Below, piece after piece: positions 15,731-23,069 of a stretch of DNA of 64,000 bases. The stretch spans positions 1-64,000 of the forward strand of contig JADJSS010000008.1 of NCBI GenBank assembly GCA_016711605.1, read 5' to 3'. The notes under the pieces are model-generated. The model was given only the letters and a program-made list of their open reading frames with translations, was not told the origin of the DNA and made no database searches. Position 1 is the stretch's first letter; each line of letters opens with the position of its first letter. Both the position numbers and the translations under genes were made by a program. The DNA is from Saprospirales bacterium (GTDB taxonomy: Bacteria > Bacteroidota > Bacteroidia > Chitinophagales > JADIYW01).

Positions 15731-16603
15731 ATGTCGATAAAAAAATTGGATTGGAACAAACTTAAACAACGATTAAAGACTATTTATCGATTTCAAATAG
15801 TTGATGAAAAAACATATGACGTTAAGTTTGTATTTGAACTAAAACCACTCAATATACTCATTGGAATTGGATTAGCACTTGCTTTTTTTACTGTTTTAAA
15901 TTTTTTATTTATTGCCTACACACCTTTAAAGCAGTATATTCCAGGTTATGGTTCATCTTCTGGCAACCGAGAAATAGTTAATTTAAGTGTCAAAACAGAA
16001 GAATTAGGTGACAAATTAAAATCGAATGAAAAATATCTTGTTAATCTAAAAAATATTTTGAACGACAAGGTTGTGGTAGATGAAGTTAAAAAAGACATCA
16101 AAAAAATAAAAATAGATACTGGAATTTTAGGACAAAAAACTACCGACGAGAGCAAATTTGTAAAAAACATAGAAAGTGGTTTGCAAAATGCCGAATTATT
16201 GGAAAATATTCAAAGTTCAAAAAATAGTATTTTCAATAATTTAAGTATACAAAAACCAGTTTCAGGAAAAATAATTACAGGATTTGACGCGACAAAACAG
16301 CAATTTGGACTAACTATACTTGCTAAAAAGGACGAAGAAGTTAAAGCACCACTAAGTGGAACCGTAATTGCTGACGGAATTTTGCCAAATTCCAATGCAT
16401 ATCTGATTGTACAAGCTGAAAATCAAATCGTTTACATATTAAAAAATAACACTAAAGTATTAAAAAAAACAGGTAACTTTGTTCAACAAGGTGAAACAAT
16501 TGCAATTATTGCAAAGCAGCAAAACAGTAATAATTATAATTGTATTTTAGAACTTTGGTATAAAGGACAAGCAATCGACCCATTAAAATTTATAAAACTA
16601 TGA
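15731..16603 (+). CDS. degenerate LytM/M23-family protein with membrane anchor
   Basis: This 290-aa protein has a cytoplasmic N-terminus, one membrane segment (~39-60), a periplasmic coiled-coil-like stretch (~78-165) and a C-terminal LytM/M23 barrel (KPVSGKIITGFDATKQQFGLTI ... ELWYKGQAIDPLKF). The zinc ligands normally found in the H-x(3)-D and HxH motifs are absent (QQFGLTI, ILELWYKG), so it should be an inactive scaffold or amidase activator like EnvC/NlpD. It overlaps the bactofilin gene by 4 nt, an association that points to cell-shape or envelope organisation. The role is inferred. Confidence 0.75.
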   Translation: MSIKKLDWNKLKQRLKTIYRFQIVDEKTYDVKFVFELKPLNILIGIGLALAFFTVLNFLFIAYTPLKQYIPGYGSSSGNREIVNLSVKTEELGDKLKSNEKYLVNLKNILNDKVVVDEVKKDIKKIKIDTGILGQKTTDESKFVKNIESGLQNAELLENIQSSKNSIFNNLSIQKPVSGKIITGFDATKQQFGLTILAKKDEEVKAPLSGTVIADGILPNSNAYLIVQAENQIVYILKNNTKVLKKTGNFVQQGETIAIIAKQQNSNNYNCILELWYKGQAIDPLKFIKL

Positions 16604-17040
16604 GTACTTTCTTTTCTAAAAATGAAACTGTTAGCAAAAATGACAATATGATTGCTAACCTAATTAAAAATGGCACTAGTATAACAGGTGATATTTCTGC
16701 ACAATCAGATTTACGAATTGATGGGAAAATTGCTGGAAATATTCAATGTGCTGCTAAAGTAGTCATTGGAAGTTCTGCGCAAATTTTAGGCAATATAAAA
16801 TGCAATGATTTAACTATTGAAGGAAAAGTGAAAGGAAACATAGAAGTTGGTGGCGTTTTATGCTTTAAAGCAAATGCAGATTTTGAAGGTGATGTGAAAT
16901 ATAAAAAATTAGTGGTAGAAGAAGGCGCAAATATAACTGGCTCACTTACCAATACAACTTCAGTTGTAAAACCAGTTAACACAGCTGCTACCGTATCAAC
17001 AACAACTCATAATGGACAAACAACAGCCGTCGCACAATAA
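16600..17040 (+). CDS. bactofilin (polymer-forming cytoskeletal protein)
   Basis: This 146-aa protein has the bactofilin beta-helix: a run of short strands from NLIKNGTSITGDISAQSDLRIDGKIAGNI through VVIGSSAQILGNIKCNDLTIEGKVKGNI, with glycine and valine/isoleucine turns repeated every ~17-20 residues. Both tails are short and polar, as usual. Bactofilins polymerise without nucleotide, often on the membrane, and organise cell-wall enzymes. Here the upstream overlapping gene encodes a LytM-like protein, the common partner type. Its 3' end overlaps the atpZ start by 29 nt. Confidence 0.93.
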   Translation: MSTFFSKNETVSKNDNMIANLIKNGTSITGDISAQSDLRIDGKIAGNIQCAAKVVIGSSAQILGNIKCNDLTIEGKVKGNIEVGGVLCFKANADFEGDVKYKKLVVEEGANITGSLTNTTSVVKPVNTAATVSTTTHNGQTTAVAQ

Positions 17041-17239
17041 ACAAAACAATGCTGCAAAAAACTGGCTTGTCTACACAGGCATGGCATTTGAACTATTCGG
17101 TATCATTGGCGTTTTCGTAGCTGTTGGTTATTTTTTAGATAAGCAATTTTCTACACAACCATTTTTATTAATTCTATTATTATTAGTAGGAACAGCTGCC
17201 GCTTTTTACCGAATTTACAAATCAACTGTTTCAAAATGA
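17012..17239 (+). CDS. atpZ: AtpZ/AtpI family protein
   Basis: This 75-aa protein has two membrane helices (WLVYTGMAFELFGIIGVFVAVGYFL and PFLLILLLLVGTAAAFYRIYK) linked by a short loop DKQF, the pattern of AtpZ/AtpI accessory proteins of F-type ATP synthases. It begins inside the bactofilin gene (29-nt overlap, another frame), so translation is coupled. The F0 genes that usually follow are not here. Only a small membrane protein (17383-17739) comes next, and atpDC are at 53.6-55.4 kb. Confidence 0.8.
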   Translation: MDKQQPSHNKQNNAAKNWLVYTGMAFELFGIIGVFVAVGYFLDKQFSTQPFLLILLLLVGTAAAFYRIYKSTVSK

Positions 17240-17275
17240 TTGTTAATTTCACACACCTATTTTTCAAAAAAAAAT

Positions 17276-17361
17276 ATCACAGAGAGCATGGAGTTTTTCA
17301 CAGAGAAACTGTATAAAATAAACTCTGTGAGCTCTGTGACACTTCAGAGTTACTCTGTGAT
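17276..17361. repeat. intergenic inverted-repeat element (CACAGAG type)
   Basis: ATCACAGAGAGCATGGAG at the left and its near reverse complement ending CTCTGTGAT at the right enclose further CTCTGTGA repeats. The element fills the gap between atpZ and the next gene. Similar phrase-like inverted repeats occur at 18441-18583, 36677-36829 and 51801-51963. Confidence 0.5.
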
Positions 17362-17382
17362 ACAAAAACAATAGACAAACAA

Positions 17383-17739
17383 ATGAAATGGTTTTTACAT
17401 CTCTTTTTTTTAACGCTTTTTTTTATAGTCATTTCCTTCTTTTTAGATGCTGATTTGCGGTTTTCATTTTTATTTATGTCGATGTCGATGGCATTGGTGT
17501 CGTTTATTTATTTTTTAATTGTTTTTATCTCTGAAAAGAAAGAAGTTAAAAAATCTATCGGTGGAAATTTAGCAGCTATCACCATAAAATTTATGTTATC
17601 GGCTTTGGTAATTGTAGTTTATTCTTACAAATATGGCATGCACTATCTACACGAATTTCTCTACTTTTTCATCGCCTACATTTCGTTTTCTGTGCTCAGT
17701 TTTTTAGATGCTTATTGGTATAAACCGAATAAGAAATAA
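17383..17739 (+). CDS. small four-helix membrane protein, ATP synthase-associated position
   Basis: This 118-aa protein has four predicted membrane helices (residues ~3-20, 27-50, 65-83, 88-108) and a basic C-terminus (WYKPNKK). In other Bacteroidota a protein of this size and topology sits between atpZ and atpB and resembles AtpI. Position right after atpZ supports the same role, perhaps in c-ring assembly or Mg2+ handling, but sequence alone does not prove it. Confidence 0.65.
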   Translation: MKWFLHLFFLTLFFIVISFFLDADLRFSFLFMSMSMALVSFIYFLIVFISEKKEVKKSIGGNLAAITIKFMLSALVIVVYSYKYGMHYLHEFLYFFIAYISFSVLSFLDAYWYKPNKK

Positions 17740-17790
17740 TAAAACTACTTTTTAGCACGTTTTTTGCTACTTTTAGTGAAATATTTTTAC

Positions 17791-17883
17791 ATGAAATATC
17801 CAAGAGCGATTGCACACCAAACGCTAATTAATAATGGATATTCCATGTGCGCCTTTAAAAACAATAAATTTATTCACATGAAA
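17791..17883 (+). repeat. conserved leader segment, copy 1
   Basis: ATGAAATATCCA at 17791 and AATAATGGATATTCCATG followed by GCGCC and TAAAAACAATAAA (17831-17870) recur at 57014-57105 upstream of an unrelated gene. In both places the block ends at the ATG of a gene with a signal peptide. GAAATATCC and GGATATTCC can pair and ATGGA-TAT-TCCAT forms a small hairpin. It could be a translated leader, a regulatory stem or a small repeat. Confidence 0.45.
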
Positions 17884-18435
17884 AGTTTCTCTACTTTAAT
17901 CTTACTATTTTCTGGTATCATACTTTGCAGTGGTTTTAAACCACCAAAAAACAGTGGCGCGCCAAATCCTAAAAATGACATTTTATATTCTATTTACGGT
18001 GGTGATGTCAACAAAATGATGGAAGGTGAACGAAGAAAAGATTCAATTGCACGTCCGTATTTATATCAAAACATAACAGAAGAAAAAAAAGAAGAAACCA
18101 GCACTGTAGATGACGAATCGAATATAAAAGAAAAGGCAGAAATTATGCCTACTTATATTGCTGGCGAAAAAGCATTACAAGAATATGTAAAACAAAATGC
18201 AGTCTTGGTTGGTGATTCTTTGGTTGGTGTAAAAGCTAATATTGTAGTTAAATATTATATCAATACCTTAGGTGATGCTCGCTATACTAAAATACTAAAA
18301 ACTGATAATCCAACACGTTCATTTGATGTTGAAGTGATGCGCATTATTGATGGTATGGAAAAATGGAATCCTGCAAAACAAAACGGTGTTGAAGTAAATT
18401 GCTATCAAACTATCACGATTAAATTTGGTGAATAA
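17878..18435 (+). CDS. TonB C-terminal domain protein (energy transducer-like)
   Basis: This ~185-aa protein has a signal peptide or N-terminal anchor (MKSFSTLILLFSGIILCSGF) and a C-terminal TonB-like domain: ANIVVKYYINTLGDARYTKILKTDNP ... EVMRIIDGMEKWNPAKQNGVEVNCYQTITIKF, with the WNPAKQNG motif typical of Bacteroidota TonB_C proteins. It lacks the long proline-rich periplasmic linker and may not be a true ExbBD-coupled transducer. I chose the ATG at 17878. An upstream in-frame start at 17764 would add 38 residues covering a sequence that is repeated at 57 kb as a non-coding leader. Confidence 0.7.
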   Translation: MKSFSTLILLFSGIILCSGFKPPKNSGAPNPKNDILYSIYGGDVNKMMEGERRKDSIARPYLYQNITEEKKEETSTVDDESNIKEKAEIMPTYIAGEKALQEYVKQNAVLVGDSLVGVKANIVVKYYINTLGDARYTKILKTDNPTRSFDVEVMRIIDGMEKWNPAKQNGVEVNCYQTITIKFGE

Positions 18436-18440
18436 TTTTT

Positions 18441-18583
18441 AACCACTTAAGACACAAAGAAACTTAAGAATACTCTATAGAAGCCAAATTTTGTTGTAAA
18501 AAGCCAACTTAGCTTACTTCATTTTTACTTCTTTTGTTTTATTGCTTAAAATAAAAATATCTAAAATTTCTTATGCTTCTTAA
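18441..18583. repeat. intergenic inverted-repeat element (AACTTAAG type)
   Basis: AACCACTTAAGACACAAAG and AAACTTAAGAA at the left face TTTCTTATGCTTCTTAAT at the right as an imperfect inverted repeat, between the convergent TonB-like and tadA genes. It contains no gene. It is the same style as the elements at 17276, 36677 and 51801. Confidence 0.4.
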
Positions 18584-18608
18584 TCAATAAATATTTTTTT
18601 TTGAAATT

Positions 18609-19031
18609 TTACAATCTCTTTTTTCTGAAAAAAGATTTTATCAATTCAGATGCTTCTTGTTCTAGCAAACCACCTTTTAATTCAAATAAATTAGCTTGCA
18701 TTTTTTTATGCGAATTATCAGAAGCTGCGAATACTACTTTTGCAATTTGTGCTTCGCGAATAGCACCAGTACACATCATGCATGGCTCTAACGTAACGTA
18801 TAAAGTGCACTTATCTAAATATTTATTTCCTAAAAAATTGCACGCAGCCGTTATCGCTAAAATTTCAGCGTGCGCTGTTGGATCGTTTAATTTTTCTACT
18901 TGATTGTACCCTTTTCCAATAATCTGATTTTCGCAAACAATTACTGCGCCAACAGGTACTTCGTCTTCGTCAAATGAGTTTTTAGCCAATTTTAACGCTT
19001 CTAACATATAAAATTTATCGAAATCTATCAT
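18609..19031 (-). CDS. tadA: tRNA adenosine(34) deaminase / nucleoside deaminase
   Basis: This 140-aa zinc deaminase converts A34 to inosine in tRNA-Arg(ACG). The zinc site is complete: HAE at residues 54-56 (H54 ligand, E56 proton shuttle) and PCMMC with C84 and C87. VPVGAVIV near the N-terminus and YVTLEPC are typical of TadA. Length is normal for the family, though a guanine deaminase-like member cannot be excluded. It stands alone on the minus strand. Confidence 0.9.
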   Translation of the reverse strand: MIDFDKFYMLEALKLAKNSFDEDEVPVGAVIVCENQIIGKGYNQVEKLNDPTAHAEILAITAACNFLGNKYLDKCTLYVTLEPCMMCTGAIREAQIAKVVFAASDNSHKKMQANLFELKGGLLEQEASELIKSFFRKKRL

Positions 19032-19146
19032 TCTTATTCAATCTAAATTTGAAGATAGAACTTTTAAGCGTATTTTTACATTCTAAAATTGGTGTAATAA
19101 TTTAAAAACTTTCCACACTAATCATCTATAAAATAATAACCGCAAA

Positions 19147-20589
19147 ATGTCATTCAGATTTTATAAAATTCTTTTCCTACTTTTTTTTATTGGCAGTTTT
19201 CAATTTTCAAACGCACAAGAAATCTGGGATTGGCGAAAATGCATTGAATATGCGATGCAAAATAATTTACAATTAAAACAAACAGAATTAAATGTAAAAT
19301 TAGAAGAAGTTAATTTACAAAAAAATAAATTAAATTTTTCGCCAAACATCAACGCCAGTAGTAATTACAATTTGCGAATTGGTAATAATTTTAATTTCTT
19401 TTCAGGTGCTTATGAGCGTCAACTAGTGCATTACAATGATTATGGAATTAATCTTTCGCAACCAATTTTTGATGGATTGATAACACAAAACAGTGTTCAA
19501 AAAAGCAAGATAGATTTAGAAGCATTAAAACTAGACCAAGAAGTTTTAAGAAATAATATTCAATTGCAAATTCTAACTGCATTTTTAAATATCATGAATG
19601 CAAACGAACAATTGAATCAAACAATAAAACAAAAAGAAAGCACACTAGAACAATACGAACACACGAAAGCATTAATAGATGCTGGTGCTGCAGCCGAAAA
19701 AGCTTTATTAGATATTGATGCACAAATAACAACCGAAGATTTATCTATATCACAAGTAAAAAATCAATTGGATTTAACTTACTTAAACTTAAAAATTTTA
19801 TTGCAACTTGATGTTAATAAAGAAATCAAAGTTAAAATTCCAGAATTACCAAACGGAATTCAAATTCAAGAATTAGCTTCATTACAACGTATATACAGTG
19901 ATGCATTGACACTTCGACCAGAAATTAAAAGTGCTGATACAAAAATAAAATCTGCAGAAAAATCTATCAAAATTGCAAAAGGAAATAATTATCCAACATT
20001 GAGTTTTATTGGAAATTTAAATACTTTTTATACAAGTCAAAACAAAACAACAAAACAAAGTCTTTCAACTTCTGAATTTACAACCATTGGCTTTGTCGAG
20101 AATACTTCAACATTAGTATTGCAGCCAAAAATAATAACTGAACAAACCAGAAATCCATATTTTAATCAGCTTAATCAAAATATAAGCTATGCATTTGGGT
20201 TAAGTTTAAATGTTCCGATTTACAATAAATATTTAACGCAATCTGCGGTAAAACAAGCGAACTTACAAGTACAATTATCGCAATTACAAAAAAAACAAGC
20301 AGAAACGGATTTGTTCAATACAATAAGTCAAGCGTATCTAAAATCACAAGCGGCAATCGATAATTTTAAAGCTGCAAAAAAGAATTTTGAGACTGCAAAA
20401 AAATCGTATGACTATGCTGTAGAGCGTTTGAATGCTGGTAGCATCAATCAATTAGAAGTGAATTTATCCAAAAACAATTTATCAAGTGCAGAATCAAAAC
20501 TAACACAAGCCAAATACGAATTTGTATTCAATACAAAAAGTGTTGGATTTTTATCAAGGGAAAAATATTACGTTAGAATAAGGAAATAA
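19147..20589 (+). CDS. TolC family outer membrane efflux protein
   Basis: This 480-aa protein has a signal peptide (IGSFQFSNAQ) and two internally repeated halves of long alpha-helical hairpins with short beta-hairpins, as in TolC. WDWRKCIEYAMQNNLQLKQ is the usual N-terminal start of the family. It forms the outer membrane and tunnel part of a tripartite efflux or type I export system. It is directly followed by its periplasmic adaptor (0-nt gap) but no ABC or RND inner membrane component is found next to the pair. Confidence 0.92.
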   Translation: MSFRFYKILFLLFFIGSFQFSNAQEIWDWRKCIEYAMQNNLQLKQTELNVKLEEVNLQKNKLNFSPNINASSNYNLRIGNNFNFFSGAYERQLVHYNDYGINLSQPIFDGLITQNSVQKSKIDLEALKLDQEVLRNNIQLQILTAFLNIMNANEQLNQTIKQKESTLEQYEHTKALIDAGAAAEKALLDIDAQITTEDLSISQVKNQLDLTYLNLKILLQLDVNKEIKVKIPELPNGIQIQELASLQRIYSDALTLRPEIKSADTKIKSAEKSIKIAKGNNYPTLSFIGNLNTFYTSQNKTTKQSLSTSEFTTIGFVENTSTLVLQPKIITEQTRNPYFNQLNQNISYAFGLSLNVPIYNKYLTQSAVKQANLQVQLSQLQKKQAETDLFNTISQAYLKSQAAIDNFKAAKKNFETAKKSYDYAVERLNAGSINQLEVNLSKNNLSSAESKLTQAKYEFVFNTKSVGFLSREKYYVRIRK

Positions 20590-21966
20590 ATGAACATGAA
20601 AAACAATAAATTACTTTACATCTTATTAGCACTTGCAGTAATTGGTATAATATGCGCTGTTATTTTTAATAAAAATAAAAAAGGTGGAAAAGGTACAGAA
20701 GTCGAAATGCAAATAGTTGCCACACATGATATTGTACAAACGGTAACTGCAAGCGGAAAAATTTATCCTGAAGAAGAAGTAAAAATTAGTTCGGATGTTT
20801 CTGGTGAAATTATTGAGTTATATGTAAAAGAAGGAGACAGTGTAAAAAAAGGACAATTATTAGCACGCATCAAACCAGAAAGTTATCAGGCAAATGTAGA
20901 GCAAAGTCAGGCACAATTAGATAATACAAAAGCGCAACTTTCAACAGCACAAGCGCGCATAGCACAAGCAAATGCAGTAGTTTCGCAAGCTCAAGCTCAA
21001 TATATAAATTCTCAAACAGCGTATACAAGAGCGCAAGAATTACTGACAAAAAAGATAATTTCTAAAGCTGATTTTGAAAGTGCAGAAGCTGCGTTAAAAA
21101 CATCGAAAGCAAATGTAGAAAGTGCAAAAGCTGATGTAGAAGCAGCAAAACATACAGCAGATGCTGCTGGTTACACGATAAAAGCATCGAACGCAGTAAT
21201 TAAAGAAGCACAAATTAATTTGAACAAAACAACCATTTATGCACCAATGAGTGGTGTGGTTTCTTTGCTGAATGTAAAAAAAGGCGAAAAAGTAGTAGGA
21301 ACCTTGCAAATGAGTGGCACTGAAATGATGCGAATTGCGAACTTCGACAACATGGAAGTTAGAGTAGATGTAAGTGAAGGTGAAATTACAAAAGTAAAAC
21401 TTGGCGATACTGCAGAAGTTGAAGTTGATGCCTATTTAGACAGAAAATTTATTGGTATCGTTTCGTCTGTTGCCAATACTTCAAAAGGTGCGAGTGGTAG
21501 TTTGGTAAGTACAGATCAATCAACAAATTTTGTGGTAAAAATCAGAATTGATAAAAGTTCTTATGCTGATATTTTAGAAGAAACCAGCAAGCCATTTTTA
21601 CCAGGTATGTCTGCAACAGTTGATATAAAAACAAAGAAAAAATTTGGTGTGGTGGCTGTACCAATTCAAGCAGTAACTACTAAAGACACTGTGTATAACG
21701 GCTCTACGCATACGAAAGAAATTATTTATGTAAATGATAATGGCAAAGCAAAACTAACTGAAGTGAAAACTGGTATTCAAGATGATACTTATATTGAAAT
21801 TATGAGTGGTTTAACAGGAAAAGAAAAGATAGTTACTGGTCCTTACAACGTGCTTTCTAAAGATTTAAAAAATGGTGAAGCGATTAAAGAAATAACAGAA
21901 GCTACAAAAAAGAAAAACGAAGAAAAAGAAAAGAAGAAAGCTGAAGACAAAGAAGAAGACAAGTAA
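20590..21966 (+). CDS. periplasmic adaptor subunit of an efflux pump (HlyD/MacA-like)
   Basis: This 458-aa membrane fusion protein has an N-terminal anchor (~residues 8-25), a split lipoyl domain (SDVSGEIIELYVKEGDSVKKGQLLA and TIYAPMSGVVSLLNVKKGEKV), a long coiled-coil hairpin rich in alanine and glutamine (~95-205), a beta-barrel part and a very basic, glutamate/lysine-rich tail (~435-458). It links an inner membrane pump to the TolC protein encoded immediately upstream. The barrel and hairpin resemble MacA, so the missing partner is probably a MacB-type ABC transporter. Confidence 0.92.
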   Translation: MNMKNNKLLYILLALAVIGIICAVIFNKNKKGGKGTEVEMQIVATHDIVQTVTASGKIYPEEEVKISSDVSGEIIELYVKEGDSVKKGQLLARIKPESYQANVEQSQAQLDNTKAQLSTAQARIAQANAVVSQAQAQYINSQTAYTRAQELLTKKIISKADFESAEAALKTSKANVESAKADVEAAKHTADAAGYTIKASNAVIKEAQINLNKTTIYAPMSGVVSLLNVKKGEKVVGTLQMSGTEMMRIANFDNMEVRVDVSEGEITKVKLGDTAEVEVDAYLDRKFIGIVSSVANTSKGASGSLVSTDQSTNFVVKIRIDKSSYADILEETSKPFLPGMSATVDIKTKKKFGVVAVPIQAVTTKDTVYNGSTHTKEIIYVNDNGKAKLTEVKTGIQDDTYIEIMSGLTGKEKIVTGPYNVLSKDLKNGEAIKEITEATKKKNEEKEKKKAEDKEEDK

Positions 21967-21974
21967 TTCTGTTT

Positions 21975-22691
21975 TTATCCAAACAAATTATACTTTACAA
22001 TGCAATACAACGCACGAAAGGCGTCTTTCATACCGATTTTTTTACCTTCTTCGTACGTTCTTCCATAATAAGAAATACCAACTTCATAGACTCTGATTTT
22101 TGGAATTTTTGACATTTTTGCTGTTACTTCTGGTTCAAACCCAAACCTATTTTCTTTCAAATCAATCGATTGGATAATTTCTCTGCGAAACATTTTATAA
22201 CATGTTTCCATGTCGGTTAAATTCAAATTTGTCAGCATATTCGAAGCAAACGTCAGCATTTTATTTCCAATAGTATGCCAGAAAAACAAGATTCGATGCG
22301 GTTTGCCACCCATAAAACGCGAGCCATAAACAACATCAGCAAAACCATCTAAAATTGGCTTCAATAAAATATTAAATTCGTTTGGATCGTATTCTAAATC
22401 GGCATCTTGTACAATTACGAAATCACCTGTTGCGTTTTGAAAACCCGTACGTAAGGCAGCACCTTTACCTTTGTTAATTTCGTGTTTTTTGTACACAATA
22501 TTTATTGCTGGATTGTTTTTTTGAAATTCAAGAACCTGTTGTTCAGTATTGTCTTTAGAACAATCATTCACGACAATAATTTCTTTTTCAATGCCATCAA
22601 TTAATTGTACAGCATCTATTTTTTGTAAAATATCTTGAATCGTATTTGACTCGTTATATGCTGGAACTATGATGGATAACTTTGCTGGCAT
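21975..22691 (-). CDS. glycosyltransferase family 2, polyprenyl-phosphate sugar transferase-like
   Basis: This 238-aa GT-A fold enzyme has SIIVPAYNESNTIQDIL at the N-terminus, VVNDCSKDNT, and QDADLEYDPNEF carrying the DxD metal site. The later MFRREIIQSIDLKENRFGFEPEVTAK segment is characteristic of the dolichol-phosphate mannosyltransferase/DPM1-like branch. It lacks C-terminal membrane helices, so it is soluble or peripheral. It probably moves a sugar from a nucleotide donor to a polyprenyl phosphate. It is convergent with the HlyD gene (8-nt gap). Confidence 0.9.
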   Translation of the reverse strand: MPAKLSIIVPAYNESNTIQDILQKIDAVQLIDGIEKEIIVVNDCSKDNTEQQVLEFQKNNPAINIVYKKHEINKGKGAALRTGFQNATGDFVIVQDADLEYDPNEFNILLKPILDGFADVVYGSRFMGGKPHRILFFWHTIGNKMLTFASNMLTNLNLTDMETCYKMFRREIIQSIDLKENRFGFEPEVTAKMSKIPKIRVYEVGISYYGRTYEEGKKIGMKDAFRALYCIVKYNLFG

Positions 22692-22750
22692 TTTTTAATA
22701 CTTGCAACAAAAATAAAGATTTTAATGTAATAATTATGGATACAGGTGCC

Positions 22751-22950
<200 letters not shown>

Positions 22951-23069
22951 CAGGATGATTGTTTTTAAAATAGGTATAAATTTATTTGCAACTATAGGAT
23001 TACTACCTTCAGTTGTATTTTTCAATTCACCAGTTTTGTTTTTTTATTTTTATGGGACAAACATCAAAA

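Noticed and set aside
17764..17877. Longer TonB-like reading frame from 17764
   Set aside because: The extension covers the leader segment that also occurs, non-coding, at 57 kb. A signal peptide starts at 17878.
17791..17883. Riboswitch in the shared leader
   Set aside because: No known aptamer class is visible and the two downstream genes are unrelated, so it is reported only as a repeated leader.
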